Shown: positions 26,748 through 36,336 of the stretch, piece by piece | How the letters are laid out: every line of letters starts with the position of its first letter | Position numbering within the stretch: position 1 is the first letter of the stretch | Assembly: GCF_026686735.1 (NCBI RefSeq) | Contig: NZ_CP113432.1 | Location: 3,771,001 to 3,835,000, forward strand | From: Pseudomonas triclosanedens | GTDB taxonomy: Bacteria > Pseudomonadota > Gammaproteobacteria > Pseudomonadales > Pseudomonadaceae | Length of the DNA stretch: 64,000 nt | Direction: 5' to 3' | The notes under the pieces: model-generated | What the model saw: the letters and a program-made list of their open reading frames with translations, nothing else | Told to the model about the DNA's origin: nothing | Database searches by the model: none | Position numbers and translations under genes: made by a program

Positions 26748-27506
26748 ATGACCCGCAAGATCGCCCTCATCACCGGTGCCAGCCGCGGCCTGGGCCGCAA
26801 CGCCGCCCTGCACCTCGCCGCCGCTGGCGTGGACATCATCGGCACCTATCGCAGCAAGGCCGCCGAAGCCCAGGCGGTGGCCGCCGAGATCGAGAAGCAC
26901 GGCGGCCATGCACTGATGCTGCCGCTGGAGGTGGCCGACAGCGCCAGCTTCGATGCCTTCGTCGGCACGGTCGGCGAAGCGCTGCGCACCCGCTTCGGCT
27001 GCGAGCGCTTCGACTTCCTGCTGAACAACGCCGGCATCGGCATCCATACCTCTTTCGCCGAAACCAGCGAAGCGCAGTTCGACCAGTTGCTGAACATCCA
27101 GCTCAAGGGCCCGTTCTTCCTCACCCAGAAGTTGCTGCCGCTGATCGCCGAGGGCGGGCGCATCCTCAACGTGTCCAGCGGCCTGACCCGCTTCACCCTG
27201 CCCGGTTACGCCGCCTACGCGGCCATGAAGGGCGCGATGGAAGTACTCACCCGGTACCAGGCCAAGGAGCTCGGCGCGCGCGGCATCGGTGTCAACATCA
27301 TCGCCCCCGGCGCCATCGAGACTGACTTCGGCGACGGCCTGGTACGCGACAACGCGGAGGTCAACCGGCAGATCGCCAGCAACACCGCCCTGGGCCGCGT
27401 CGGCCTGCCTGACGACATCGGCGGCGCCATCGCCGCGCTGTTCTCCGACGGCAGCCGCTGGATCAACGGCCAGCGCGTCGAGGCCTCGGGCGGCATGTTC
27501 CTCTGA
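26748..27506 (+). CDS. short-chain dehydrogenase/reductase (SDR)
   Basis: A 252-residue classical SDR. The nucleotide-binding TGASRGLG motif is at residues ~9-16, NNAG is present (LLNNAGIG), and the catalytic Ser and YxxxK are in NVSSGL and YAAYAAMKG. IAPGAIETDF and the C-terminal INGQRVEASGGMFL complete the fold. Cofactor is probably NADPH, since a basic residue follows the glycine motif, but the substrate is unknown. CAGGAG precedes the ATG. It is the likely target of the divergent LysR regulator. Confidence 0.9.
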   Translation: MTRKIALITGASRGLGRNAALHLAAAGVDIIGTYRSKAAEAQAVAAEIEKHGGHALMLPLEVADSASFDAFVGTVGEALRTRFGCERFDFLLNNAGIGIHTSFAETSEAQFDQLLNIQLKGPFFLTQKLLPLIAEGGRILNVSSGLTRFTLPGYAAYAAMKGAMEVLTRYQAKELGARGIGVNIIAPGAIETDFGDGLVRDNAEVNRQIASNTALGRVGLPDDIGGAIAALFSDGSRWINGQRVEASGGMFL

Positions 27507-27511
27507 GACAC

Positions 27512-27547
27512 GCGCCCTGCCGCCGCATCCCATGCCCGGCAGGGCGC
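27512..27547 (+). terminator. hairpin after the SDR gene
   Basis: GCGCCCTGCCG (27512-27522) and CGGCAGGGCGC (27537-27547) form a perfect 11-bp stem six bases after the SDR stop; an A-rich rather than T-rich stretch follows. Confidence 0.55.
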
Positions 27548-27717
27548 AGGAAAAGAATTTGTCATTCCCAGACTACGGGGTCCTTTCGGGTTGCTCCATC
27601 GTGCCGGGTGACCGCCACCCTCTCCACGCTCAGGGTCTTCCGAGGCCGGATGATCCGTGAGAGGGGCCGGAGAACAATGCGCAACGCAGCGCAGCCCGAC
27701 CCTGACAGGAGCCTTGC

Positions 27718-29157
27718 ATGAGCCATCCAGACGCGAACGACCCCGTAGCCCCCATCCATTTCGCCCGCCGCGACATCCTCAAGGCGCTCGCTGCCATCGG
27801 CGCGGCAGGAGCGACCTTCTCGCTGTCGAGCCTGCCGTCGTTCGCCACGTCCCAGGACCGCATCTATCAGTTGGCCATGCAGGCATACGTCTACGGCTAC
27901 CCGATGGTCTATTTCGCCCGCTATCGCTACCGCCTGATGATGCAGGCCGCACCAGTCACCGGGCAGCGCTATCGCTGGGGCGAGTGGACGCACAAGAACG
28001 CCATCGTCACCCCGGCGGTACCCGGCGCGCCGCAGACCGACACGCTGTACTCGGTGCTGTGGCTGGACTTGCGCAAGGAGCCCTACGTCCTGACCGTGCC
28101 GGCGATGGACAAGCGCTACTGGAGCCTGCAGTTGTGCGATCTCCTCGGCGTCACCTGCGGCCTGCCCACCCACCGCAGCCTGCCAGCGGGCGGACGCATC
28201 GCGGTGGTCGGCCCGGACTGGGACGGCAAGCTGCCGGACAACCTGGACCTGGTGGTGCGCTCGCCGATGGCGGAAACCTTCAACGTGCTGCGCATGTTCT
28301 TCGCCGACGACGCGGATCGGCTCAAGGTCATCGGCTACCAGCAGGGCTTCCACGTCGCGCCGTTGTCCGCCTATCTCACCGGGCAGACATCTGTACCTGG
28401 AATCGCCGCCGAGCTGAGCGAGCTGCCGCAACCCGAACAGGACCCGCTGGCCGACCTCAAGACCTTGCAGGCGATGTGGCTCGAATGCCCGCCGCCGGCC
28501 CGGGACGAGGCTCTCACCGCCACCTTCGCCGCACTCGCGCTGGGCACTGGCGCCCAGGGCTTCGAGCATCTGCCGGCCGATGTCCAGGAAGCGCTGCACC
28601 GCGCCGAGAAAGACGCGCGCCAGCAGGTCATCGCCGGCACCCGCGCACTGGCCGGCACGCACTCGGCCAATGGCTGGACCATTCCCCGGCCACGCATCGG
28701 CTACTACGACGACAACGACTACCTGTACCGGGCAAGCATCACACTGCTCGGCACCATTGCCCTGCCCGCCTCGGAGAACCCCTACTACCTGCTGCAGAAG
28801 GACGGCAGCGGCATGGCACTGAGCGGCGACGCTCGCTATGAGCTGCATTTCACCCGCGACGAGATTCCCCAGGCGCAGGCGTTCTGGTCGCTGCACGCCT
28901 ACACCAACCGCTACACGGTGATCGACAACCCGCTCAACCGCTACGCCATCAGCGACCGCAGCACGGGCCTGCAATACACCGAGGACGGCGGCCTGGTGGT
29001 CTACCTGCAGGCTGACGATCCGGGCGCGGACAAGCGCGGCAACTGGCTCCCCGTCAAACGCGGCGAGCCGTTCTGGCTGATCGTCCGCGCCTACGAGCCC
29101 CTGGGCACGATCAAGGATCTGAGCTGGCAAGGCCCACGCCTGCGCAAGCTGGCCTGA
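27718..29157 (+). CDS. DUF1254/DUF1214 domain protein with Tat-type signal
   Basis: A 479-residue protein carrying the DUF1254 domain (~residues 50-180, AYVYGYPMVYFARYRYRLM, PQTDTLYSVLWLDLRKEPYVLTVP) and a C-terminal DUF1214 domain (~350-475, ending LSWQGPRLRKL). The N-terminus FARRDILKALAAIGAAGATF fits a twin-arginine export signal, so the protein is probably periplasmic. The family is widespread in Pseudomonas and has no firmly assigned reaction. Confidence 0.88.
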   Translation: MSHPDANDPVAPIHFARRDILKALAAIGAAGATFSLSSLPSFATSQDRIYQLAMQAYVYGYPMVYFARYRYRLMMQAAPVTGQRYRWGEWTHKNAIVTPAVPGAPQTDTLYSVLWLDLRKEPYVLTVPAMDKRYWSLQLCDLLGVTCGLPTHRSLPAGGRIAVVGPDWDGKLPDNLDLVVRSPMAETFNVLRMFFADDADRLKVIGYQQGFHVAPLSAYLTGQTSVPGIAAELSELPQPEQDPLADLKTLQAMWLECPPPARDEALTATFAALALGTGAQGFEHLPADVQEALHRAEKDARQQVIAGTRALAGTHSANGWTIPRPRIGYYDDNDYLYRASITLLGTIALPASENPYYLLQKDGSGMALSGDARYELHFTRDEIPQAQAFWSLHAYTNRYTVIDNPLNRYAISDRSTGLQYTEDGGLVVYLQADDPGADKRGNWLPVKRGEPFWLIVRAYEPLGTIKDLSWQGPRLRKLA

Positions 29158-29169
29158 CGCCGCAACGCC

Positions 29170-29193
29170 CGCGCCGCGCTCAGCCGCGGCGCG
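29170..29193. terminator. hairpin between convergent DUF1254 and araC genes
   Basis: CGCGCCGCG (29170-29178) pairs exactly with CGCGGCGCG (29185-29193). It overlaps the last codons of the AraC gene. A T-run is lacking on both sides. Confidence 0.45.
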
Positions 29194-30223
29194 AGCGATA
29201 GCCGCCCGGCGTCATCTCGTACCAGCGCCGAAAGGCGCGGATGAAGCTCGATTGCTCGTCGAAGCCGAGCCTGTCGGAAATCTGCCCGATGCTCGCATCG
29301 CTGGCATCGAGCAGGTCAGCCGCCAGCAGACGCCGGTGTTCGTCGACGAGCGCGGTGAAGCTCCAGCCTTCGCGCTGCAACGCACGGTGCAGTGTGCGCG
29401 GCGTCATGTGCAGGCGCTCGGCGACCTGCTCCATACCGGGGTTGTCGGCCAGGCAGTGCAACACCTCGGCACACACCCGCTCCATTTCCGAAGCGTCCCC
29501 GGTCTGCTCGGCATACTCGTCCAGGGAGGTCGTGAGCGCCTCGCGGATGGCCTCGCTGCCAGCATTGCGCGGTACCTGCAACGCTTCCAGGTCCAGGATC
29601 AACTGGTCCTGGGCGGCACCGAAGACTATCGGTACGCGTGTCTGCCGCAGCCACGGCTGCGGGTCGGCCGGCTCCGGCCGCCGCAGGTGCAGTTCGCGCG
29701 CGGCGGATGCCGCGCCAGGCAGGCTGCGCAGATGGCTCAACTGGCGCATCACCCAGAAGTCCACTTCCGCATGGGCCGGATAGTAGTCCTCGTAGGGCTG
29801 CAACCTGAGCCGTACCTCGTTGCCCGAGTGCACCACTTCCTGCGGCGCGTGGCCGGCCAGCAACGGCCAGTAGCGCTGCATCTGTTCGAGCGCGGCCAGC
29901 CGGGTGGGCATCAGCTGCATGAGGTAGCCCAGCCCTTGCAACTGGACCGGATCATCCATCCGGGCCAACTCCAGGCCAATGCCTTCGTCGCCACTCTGCC
30001 GCACCGCCACTTCCCAGAAACGCCTGGCCAGGAACAGCGGCAGCCGCAGGTTAGCGGTGCGCAGCATGGACATCGACACCCCCCAGTCGGACAGCACGCG
30101 CGCAATATCCAGCCCGCGCAGCTCCAGCCCCAGCAGCCAGCCCAGAGCGATCGACCCACACAGCGACGCCCGATAGCGGTGTCCCGGAAAACTTTTTGTC
30201 TCGTCGCGCCTATCGACTAGCAC
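29180..30223 (-). CDS. AraC-family regulator with arabinose_bd-type N-terminal domain
   Basis: A 347-residue regulator. The N-terminal ~200 residues form the ligand domain seen in OruR/ArgR-type AraC proteins (LGWLLGLELRGLDIARVLSDWGV at the start, then LELARMDDPVQLQGLGYLMQL). The C-terminus has two helix-turn-helices (VAERLHMTPRTLHRALQREG and IGQISDRLGFDEQSSFIRAFRRW). No in-frame ATG exists near the domain start; I choose a GTG at 30223 because GGGAG lies upstream and it keeps the N-terminal helix. It is divergent from the DUF1302 gene and probably regulates the DUF1302-DUF1329 pair. Confidence 0.85.
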   Translation of the reverse strand: MLVDRRDETKSFPGHRYRASLCGSIALGWLLGLELRGLDIARVLSDWGVSMSMLRTANLRLPLFLARRFWEVAVRQSGDEGIGLELARMDDPVQLQGLGYLMQLMPTRLAALEQMQRYWPLLAGHAPQEVVHSGNEVRLRLQPYEDYYPAHAEVDFWVMRQLSHLRSLPGAASAARELHLRRPEPADPQPWLRQTRVPIVFGAAQDQLILDLEALQVPRNAGSEAIREALTTSLDEYAEQTGDASEMERVCAEVLHCLADNPGMEQVAERLHMTPRTLHRALQREGWSFTALVDEHRRLLAADLLDASDASIGQISDRLGFDEQSSFIRAFRRWYEMTPGGYRSRRG

Positions 30224-30346
30224 GCCCTTGCTCCCATCGTGCGACACAGGCCGTGTTCGATCACGGCCGGGGACCGGAATCGTAGTCACCGCACTTCGAA
30301 TTCCGCAACGCCTCTGCCAACAACAAGAAAACAGGTACGTCCTAGC

Positions 30347-32167
30347 ATGAAAGACAATGCTCTTCCGCGTGCATTTGCGCATCCGACGCTGCTGGCCCTG
30401 TGCATCGCCGCCAGCATCAGCCAGGGGGCTCACGCCAGCACCTGGCAACTGAACGATGACTGGAGCGCCACCACCAATACCACCCTGAGCTTCGGCACCA
30501 GTTGGGCGATGGAGAACCCCGACAAGCATCTGCTGACCGCCGCCGACGCCCGCAGCATCGGCCGCGACGGCAGCGGCATCAACTACAACGGCGACGACGG
30601 CAAGCTCAACTACCGCAAGCACGATGTCATCTCCACGCTCTACAAGGGCATCACCGACCTGGACGTGCAGGACGGTACCCAGGGCGTGTTCCTGCGCTTC
30701 AAGTACTGGTACGACCAGGCGATGGAGAACAACGACGGCGACTTCCGCAAGTTCGACGATTCGGGCTGGCAGCCGCTGGCGCGCTTCCAGGGTTTCCGCA
30801 ACCTCGACGCCTACGCCTGGAAGGACTTCCAGGTCGCCGACCGCAAGCTCGGGGTCAAGGTCGGCAAGCAGGTGCTCAGTTGGGGCGAGGCGCTGTTCCT
30901 GCAGAACGGCATCAACGCCATCAACCCACTGGATGTCTCGGCCTTCAACCGCCCCGGCGTCGAGCTCAAGGAAGGCCAGTTGCCGGTGGAGATGGTCAGC
31001 TTCAACTACGACCTGGCCGACAGCGTGAGCCTCGAAGGCTTCTGGCAGTACAACTTCCGTCCCTCGGTGCTGGACGGCTGCGGCACCTTCTTCAGCAGCA
31101 ACGACAACATCCAGGAAGGTTGCCAGATCGACTACATGGTCTCGGGCGGCACCGCGACCACCGCGCAGGCCATCGCCCAGGGCCGCTATCTGCAACGCAC
31201 CGCCACCGACTACCCGAACGACACCGGGCAGTACGGCCTGGCCGTGCACTACGTGATCGAGGCGCTGAACGATGCTGACCTCGGCCTGTACTACGCCAAC
31301 TACCACAGCCGCACACCGCAGATCGACGGCGTGATCGCCCGCAAGGGACCGGTCAGCGCCACCCGCACCAACATCAACACCGGCGACTACTACACCGTCT
31401 ATCCCGAAGACATCCGCATGTTCGGCGCCAGCATGAGCGGCGTGATCGGCAGCACCGCGGTGTTCGGCGAACTGAGCTACCGGCCGAACATGCCGGTGGG
31501 CTACAACCCCGCCGACCTGGTGGCACTGCTCTCCGGCCAGGCGAACACGCCTATCCAGCCCATGACCGCCGCCGAACTCAGAGCGGCACGCGGCCAGGAA
31601 GTGCAGGGCTACGCGCGGATGCCGGTGTGGCAGTTCAGCCTGGGCGCCACCGACACCATTTCCAACGTACTCGGTGCCAACCGCTTCGCCTGGGCTACCG
31701 AGGCCGGCGCCAACTGGGTGCAGGGAATCGGCGATGACCGCTTCGGCCGTGCCGGCTCCTTCGGCCGCACCACGCCAACCAACGGCGCAGTGTGCTCGGC
31801 GGCGAGCGCCGCCGGCAATCCAGGCGGCGTCAGCACCGCCCAGCTTGCCGACTACAACGCCGACAACTGCAACGACGACGGCGTGATGAGCCACTTTTCC
31901 TGGGGCTACCGCGCACGCCTGGCGCTGAACTACGAAGACCTGATCCCCGCCACCGTCGTCACCCCGTCGGTCAACTGGCGCCATGACGTCCAGGGCGTCG
32001 GCCCGAACTTCCAGGAAGGCCAGCAGGCCGCCAGCCTCGCCCTGACGTTCGACTATCGCAACAACTACTCGCTGGAGCTGGCCTACAACAGCTTCTTCGG
32101 CTCCAACGACTACTCAACCATCGATGACCGCGACTTCGCCTCGGTCACCGTGAAAGCGAGCTTCTGA
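30347..32167 (+). CDS. DUF1302 outer-membrane-type protein
   Basis: A 606-residue protein with a signal peptide (cleavage near GAHA-STWQ) and repeated amphipathic strands, typical of DUF1302 beta-barrels. Landmarks are YDQAMENNDGDFRKFDDSGW, VGKQVLSWGEALFLQNGINAINPLDVSAFNRPGVELKEG and a final aromatic SVTVKASF that fits an outer-membrane barrel end. DUF1302 proteins almost always pair with DUF1329 proteins, as here (two bases apart), and are linked to handling of lipophilic compounds. No RND transporter gene, a frequent partner, follows in this window. Confidence 0.88.
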   Translation: MKDNALPRAFAHPTLLALCIAASISQGAHASTWQLNDDWSATTNTTLSFGTSWAMENPDKHLLTAADARSIGRDGSGINYNGDDGKLNYRKHDVISTLYKGITDLDVQDGTQGVFLRFKYWYDQAMENNDGDFRKFDDSGWQPLARFQGFRNLDAYAWKDFQVADRKLGVKVGKQVLSWGEALFLQNGINAINPLDVSAFNRPGVELKEGQLPVEMVSFNYDLADSVSLEGFWQYNFRPSVLDGCGTFFSSNDNIQEGCQIDYMVSGGTATTAQAIAQGRYLQRTATDYPNDTGQYGLAVHYVIEALNDADLGLYYANYHSRTPQIDGVIARKGPVSATRTNINTGDYYTVYPEDIRMFGASMSGVIGSTAVFGELSYRPNMPVGYNPADLVALLSGQANTPIQPMTAAELRAARGQEVQGYARMPVWQFSLGATDTISNVLGANRFAWATEAGANWVQGIGDDRFGRAGSFGRTTPTNGAVCSAASAAGNPGGVSTAQLADYNADNCNDDGVMSHFSWGYRARLALNYEDLIPATVVTPSVNWRHDVQGVGPNFQEGQQAASLALTFDYRNNYSLELAYNSFFGSNDYSTIDDRDFASVTVKASF

Positions 32168-32169
32168 CC

Positions 32170-33516
32170 ATGCCTTCACCAATCAACCGACTCCCCCTCG
32201 CCCTGGCCCTGCTGCTGGCCTGCGGCCTCAGCCACGCCAAGCAGACCGACGCCTCGGCCCTCGACAACCACCTGACACCGCTGGGTGCCGAACGCGCCGG
32301 CAACGCCGATGGCAGCATCCCGGCCTGGACCGGCGGCATGAAACCCGGCGCCGCCGCCGTCGGCGCCAATGGCGACTACGCCGACCCGTTCGCCGGCGAA
32401 CAGCCGCTGTACGTGATCAGCAAGGCCAACCTCGACCAATACAAGAACCTGCTCAGCGCCGGACAGCAAGCCATGTTCGCCCGCTATCCGGACTACCGCG
32501 TGCGCGTGTTCCCCACCCACCGCAGCGCGGCGCTGCCCAGCGCCTACCTCGACGAAACCCGGCAGAACCTCGCCAAGGTCAGCCTCGCCGACGCCGGCAA
32601 TGGCCTGCAGGGCTACAACTTCGGGGTGCCGTTCGCCGAGCCCACCGAGGGTCTGGAAGTCATGTGGAACCACATGAGCCGTTATCGCGGCGGCTCGATG
32701 CGCCGTTCGTTCGCCTCCGCCACCGTGCAGGAGAAAGGCGACTACACCCTGGTGAACTACGACCAGCTCTACGCCTTCCGCGAAAAGCTCTCGGACCTCA
32801 AGCAGGACGAGAACCTGCTGTATTTCACCCGGGTGCTCACCACCAGCCCGTCGCGCTATGCCGGAGAAGTGACCCTGGTACAGGAGCCGCTGAACCAGGT
32901 CAGCACGCCGCGCGCCGCCTGGCAGTACATCCCCGGCCAGCGCCGCGTGCGCCGCGCACCGACGGTCGCCTATGACAGCAGCGCGCGCTACAGCTTCGGC
33001 CAGGTCGTGGCCGACAGCGTCGACGGCTTCAACGGTGCACCGGATCGCTACGACTGGAAACTGCTCGGCAAGCGCGAGCTGCTGGTGGGCTACAACGCAT
33101 TCGGGCTGGCAAGCAAGCAGGTCAAGTACCAGGACATGCTCAAACCGGGCTTCGTCAACCCGGACCTGGCGCGCTATGAAAAGCACCGCGTGTGGGTTGT
33201 CGAAGCCACCCTCAAGCCCGGCGCGCGGCACGTCTACGGCAAGCGTCGGTTCTACATCGACGAGGACAGCTGGCAGATCATGGCCAGCGACATCTACGAC
33301 AATCGTGGCGAACTCTGGCGCTACTACGAGTCGTTCCTGACTCAGTACCACGACCTGCAACTGCCGCTGACCGCGTTGGAATCCACCTACGACCTGATCT
33401 CCGGTCGTTACTCGGTCAACTACCTGACCAACGAGGAACCGCGCAGGATGGAAGTCGGCAAGCCCCTGTCGGAAGCGGAGTTCACCCCGGCCCAGCTCAA
33501 GCGCCTGGGTAAATGA
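32170..33516 (+). CDS. DUF1329 periplasmic protein
   Basis: A 448-residue protein with a Sec signal (ending ACGLSHA) and the DUF1329 fold, thought to be LolA/LolB-like. Typical segments are LTPLGAERAGNADGSIPAWTGG, FGVPFAEPTEGLEVMWNH, YIPGQRRVRRAPTVAYD and KRRFYIDEDSWQIMASDIYD. It begins two bases after the DUF1302 stop, so the two are one operon. A barrel plus a LolA-like carrier suggests lipid or hydrophobic-substrate movement between membranes; that is inference from family and gene pairing. Confidence 0.88.
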   Translation: MPSPINRLPLALALLLACGLSHAKQTDASALDNHLTPLGAERAGNADGSIPAWTGGMKPGAAAVGANGDYADPFAGEQPLYVISKANLDQYKNLLSAGQQAMFARYPDYRVRVFPTHRSAALPSAYLDETRQNLAKVSLADAGNGLQGYNFGVPFAEPTEGLEVMWNHMSRYRGGSMRRSFASATVQEKGDYTLVNYDQLYAFREKLSDLKQDENLLYFTRVLTTSPSRYAGEVTLVQEPLNQVSTPRAAWQYIPGQRRVRRAPTVAYDSSARYSFGQVVADSVDGFNGAPDRYDWKLLGKRELLVGYNAFGLASKQVKYQDMLKPGFVNPDLARYEKHRVWVVEATLKPGARHVYGKRRFYIDEDSWQIMASDIYDNRGELWRYYESFLTQYHDLQLPLTALESTYDLISGRYSVNYLTNEEPRRMEVGKPLSEAEFTPAQLKRLGK

Positions 33517-33522
33517 TCCGTC

Positions 33523-33557
33523 GGGCCGGCCACCGAGCAACGGTGCCGGCCCGTTTT
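33523..33557 (+). terminator. intrinsic terminator after the DUF1302-DUF1329 operon
   Basis: GGGCCGG plus CACCG on the left (33523-33535) pair with CGGTG plus CCGGCCC on the right (33541-33552) around an AGCAA loop, with one bulged base, followed by GTTTT. It starts seven bases after the DUF1329 stop. Confidence 0.78.
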
Positions 33558-33705
33558 AACCATGCCAACTCGCGGCCACGCTGCCCGCTTCGCCACCACC
33601 CAGCCAGTGAACGGAAGCCATTGCCACCTCTCCAGCCTCTCGCCCCCGGATGACAAGATGACGCCAGACATGCCGCATGACCTGCGGGTGCCGCTATCAT
33701 CAGTC

Positions 33706-34749
33706 ATGGCTCAATTTCCTGCGCACCCATCCCCGGCCCAGACCACGCTGGCCACCGTCGTCCGTACCATCGCCACGGCGCTGGAGCAGGCCTACGGACT
33801 CGACCCGCTGCCGGTACTGCGCAGCGCCGGGATCGATCCCGGCATCATGGACGACGCCGGCACTCGCCTGCCGGTAAGTACGCTCAGCCCGCTGTGGCTG
33901 CGCTGCGTCGAAGTCACCGGCGACCCGGACTTCGGCATCCGCGCGGTGCGCTACCACCATCCGGCCAACCTGTACGGCGTGGACCTCGCGCTGTATGCCT
34001 GCGCGACCCTGAGCGAAGCCGTCAACCGCCACGTGCAACTGGTCGGAGTAATGAGCACGGTAGCTCACCCCAGCCTCACCCAGGACGCCGCCGGCGACTG
34101 GCGCATGGAGTTCCGCCTGTCCGGCGAGCGCACCCCGACCACGGTGGCGAAGGACTTCTACTGGCACTTCCACGTGCGCATGTTCGAACGGCTCACCGGG
34201 CAACCCGCGAGCCACTTCCTGCGCCGCATCGAACTGGTCCGCGAAACGCCCGGCGACCGCACCGCCTGGGACGCACTGGGCATTCCGGTACTGTTCGAGC
34301 AATCCGCCAGCGCCCTGCTGTTCCGCGCCGACCGCTGGCAGTCACCCTTGCCGGGCTGCAACCCGCGCCTGCTGGCGCAGGTAGAGCGTCCGATCCTCCA
34401 GTACCTCGCGCAGCACGGCCTGCCGCTCCCCCTGAGCGCACTGCGCGCACGGCTGGCGGAGTGTCCACTGGCAAACCCCGACATCGACGACCTCTCGGAC
34501 TCGCTGGACATCCCGCGCGAGCACCTGCTGCGCACGCTGCATCAGCACGACCTGAAGTTCGCCCAACTGCTCGACCAGACCCGCGAGGCCAAGACGCTGC
34601 AATTGCTGCGCGACCCGCAGCTTTCCATCGAGCAGATCGCCGAACGCGCAGGCTTCAGCAGCACCAGCAGCCTGGTGCGAGCCTTCCGCCGCTGGCGCGG
34701 CGTGACACCGCTGGCCTACCGCAAGCAGCACCTCGGCCAGGGCCAGTGA
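33706..34749 (+). CDS. AraC-family regulator with arabinose_bd-type N-terminal domain (second)
   Basis: A 347-residue AraC regulator. The N-terminal ligand domain begins with TVVRTIATALEQAYGLDPLPVLRSAGIDP and the C-terminal helix-turn-helix pair includes LSDSLDIPREHLLRTLHQHD and IEQIAERAGFSSTSSLVRAFRRWRGVTP. The start is uncertain: in-frame ATGs at 33658 and 33670 are possible and none has a strong ribosome site. It lies downstream of the DUF1302-DUF1329 operon beyond a terminator, so it may co-regulate that operon or the isochorismatase next to it. Confidence 0.85.
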   Translation: MAQFPAHPSPAQTTLATVVRTIATALEQAYGLDPLPVLRSAGIDPGIMDDAGTRLPVSTLSPLWLRCVEVTGDPDFGIRAVRYHHPANLYGVDLALYACATLSEAVNRHVQLVGVMSTVAHPSLTQDAAGDWRMEFRLSGERTPTTVAKDFYWHFHVRMFERLTGQPASHFLRRIELVRETPGDRTAWDALGIPVLFEQSASALLFRADRWQSPLPGCNPRLLAQVERPILQYLAQHGLPLPLSALRARLAECPLANPDIDDLSDSLDIPREHLLRTLHQHDLKFAQLLDQTREAKTLQLLRDPQLSIEQIAERAGFSSTSSLVRAFRRWRGVTPLAYRKQHLGQGQ

Positions 34750-34821
34750 CGAAGCTGGCCCATCGAGGGCCTGGCCTCTACCATCTGTGGATCCGCTTTC
34801 CCTGATGCCGCAGAGGCCCCC

Positions 34822-35349
34822 ATGCACACCGCTCTCCTGATCATCGACGTCCAGTTCGACCTCTGCTCCGGCAGCACGCCCTGCTTCGATATCGACAACG
34901 TGCTGCAACGCATCAACGGCCTCAGCCGCGCCGCGCGCGCGGCCGCTGTGCCGGTGGTGCTGGTCCAGCACGAAGACAACGACCTGCCCTACCAGAGCGA
35001 AGCCTGGCAACTGGAGCCGCGCCTGCTGACCGACGCTGGCGATCTGATCGTGCGAAAGACCACGCCGGATTCATTCCTGCGCACCGAGTTGGCCGGCCTG
35101 CTGCAGGCACGCGGCATCGAACACCTGGTGATCTGCGGCCTGCAGAGCGACTACTGCGTCGACACCACCACCCGCCGCGCCCTTGCCCTGGGCTACGCGG
35201 TGACGCTGGCGAGCGATGCCCACTCCACGGTGGACAACGCCGTGCTCGGGGCCGCGCAGATCACCGCCCACCACAACGCGGTGCTGGGCAGCATCAGCAG
35301 CTTCGGTCCGCGCGCGAAGGTCATCCCTGCCGCCGACGTGCGCTTCTGA
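34822..35349 (+). CDS. isochorismatase-family cysteine hydrolase
   Basis: A 175-residue hydrolase of the isochorismatase-like (RutB/nicotinamidase-type) fold. The catalytic Asp is in LIIDVQFDLC, the Lys in IVRKTTPDSFLRTEL, and the catalytic Cys in ICGLQSDYCVDTTTRRA. The second-shell region FDIDNVLQRINGLSRAARAA is also typical. The reaction, probably an amide hydrolysis, cannot be specified. A LysR gene follows 28 bases downstream in the same direction, so they may be co-transcribed. Confidence 0.88.
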   Translation: MHTALLIIDVQFDLCSGSTPCFDIDNVLQRINGLSRAARAAAVPVVLVQHEDNDLPYQSEAWQLEPRLLTDAGDLIVRKTTPDSFLRTELAGLLQARGIEHLVICGLQSDYCVDTTTRRALALGYAVTLASDAHSTVDNAVLGAAQITAHHNAVLGSISSFGPRAKVIPAADVRF

Positions 35350-35377
35350 TGGCCAGCCGGGGCGCAAGGAGAACACC

Positions 35378-36304
35378 ATGAACTTCGACTGGAACGACAT
35401 CCCGATCCTTCTAGCCCTGGCCCACCACGGCAGCATGAGCGCCGCCGGCCGCGCCATTGGCGTCGATCCCTCGACCATGAGCCGGCGCCTGGTGGCCGCC
35501 GAGACGGCGTTGCAGACCCGCCTGTTCATCCGCGACAACTCCGGCTACAAGCCCACGGATGCCGGCCAGGCATTCCTCGCCTGCGGCGAGCGCATCCTCG
35601 GCGACGTGCAGAGCATGCTGCTGGAGACCCGCAACGAAGCCAGCGCCATCACCGGCTCGGTACGCCTGACGGCGATCGATTTCCTGTTCAGTCACTGGCT
35701 GGTGCAGCACATGCCGCAGTTGTCGCGCACCTACCCGAACCTGCAACTGCAACTGATCCCGGCCAACCGTGCGCTGTCCTTCACCCGCCGCGAGGCCGAT
35801 TTCGCCTTGCGCCTGGCACGTCCGCAGGAGGACGCCGCGCTGGTCATGCGCAAGGTCGCCGACATCGGTTTCGCGGTATACGCCGCCACCGCCTTCGCCG
35901 GCCTGCCGCCCCAGGACTGGCCGCAACAGCCCTGGCTGGCCTACGGCGAGGAACTCGACGACACGCCGGAAATGCAGTGGCTGCGCAACTTCGCTCCCAA
36001 CGCCAGCTACGCCTTGCGCGCCAGCAGCGTAACCACCCTCACCCACGCCTGCGAAACCGGCCTGGGCATGGCGCTGCTGCCGTGCATCCTCGGCGAACGC
36101 AATGGCCTGGTGCGCCTGACCGGCCCGGTAGTGGCGCGGGAAATCTGGCTGCTCAGCCACCGCGACGCCGGGCGCATCGGGCGCTTCCAGGCGGTGAGTG
36201 GCTGGCTGCGCGACATCTTCGACCAGGACGCTGCGCAGTTCAGCGGCGCGAACCTGGCCTGTCGCGACATCGGCTGCGTTTCGTTCCAGCCGACTCACCT
36301 GTAG
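35378..36304 (+). CDS. LysR-family transcriptional regulator
   Basis: A 308-residue LysR protein. The N-terminal HTH is IPILLALAHHGSMSAAGRAIGVDPSTMSRRLVAAETALQTRLFIRD, and the effector domain follows with the usual ETGLGMALLPCILGERNGLVRL. The HTH resembles that of regulators which repress or activate small hydrolase or transporter genes. AAGGAG precedes the ATG. It may control the upstream isochorismatase or the convergent YcaC-amidohydrolase operon. Confidence 0.9.
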   Translation: MNFDWNDIPILLALAHHGSMSAAGRAIGVDPSTMSRRLVAAETALQTRLFIRDNSGYKPTDAGQAFLACGERILGDVQSMLLETRNEASAITGSVRLTAIDFLFSHWLVQHMPQLSRTYPNLQLQLIPANRALSFTRREADFALRLARPQEDAALVMRKVADIGFAVYAATAFAGLPPQDWPQQPWLAYGEELDDTPEMQWLRNFAPNASYALRASSVTTLTHACETGLGMALLPCILGERNGLVRLTGPVVAREIWLLSHRDAGRIGRFQAVSGWLRDIFDQDAAQFSGANLACRDIGCVSFQPTHL

Positions 36305-36336
36305 CGCCTCCCCCGGACACAGGCTCATGATCAGGC

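Noticed and set aside
30226..31984. N-terminal extension of the first AraC gene to 934 codons
   Set aside because: The extra part is antisense to the DUF1302 gene and shows shadow composition; a GTG with a ribosome site at 30223 gives a normal-length regulator.
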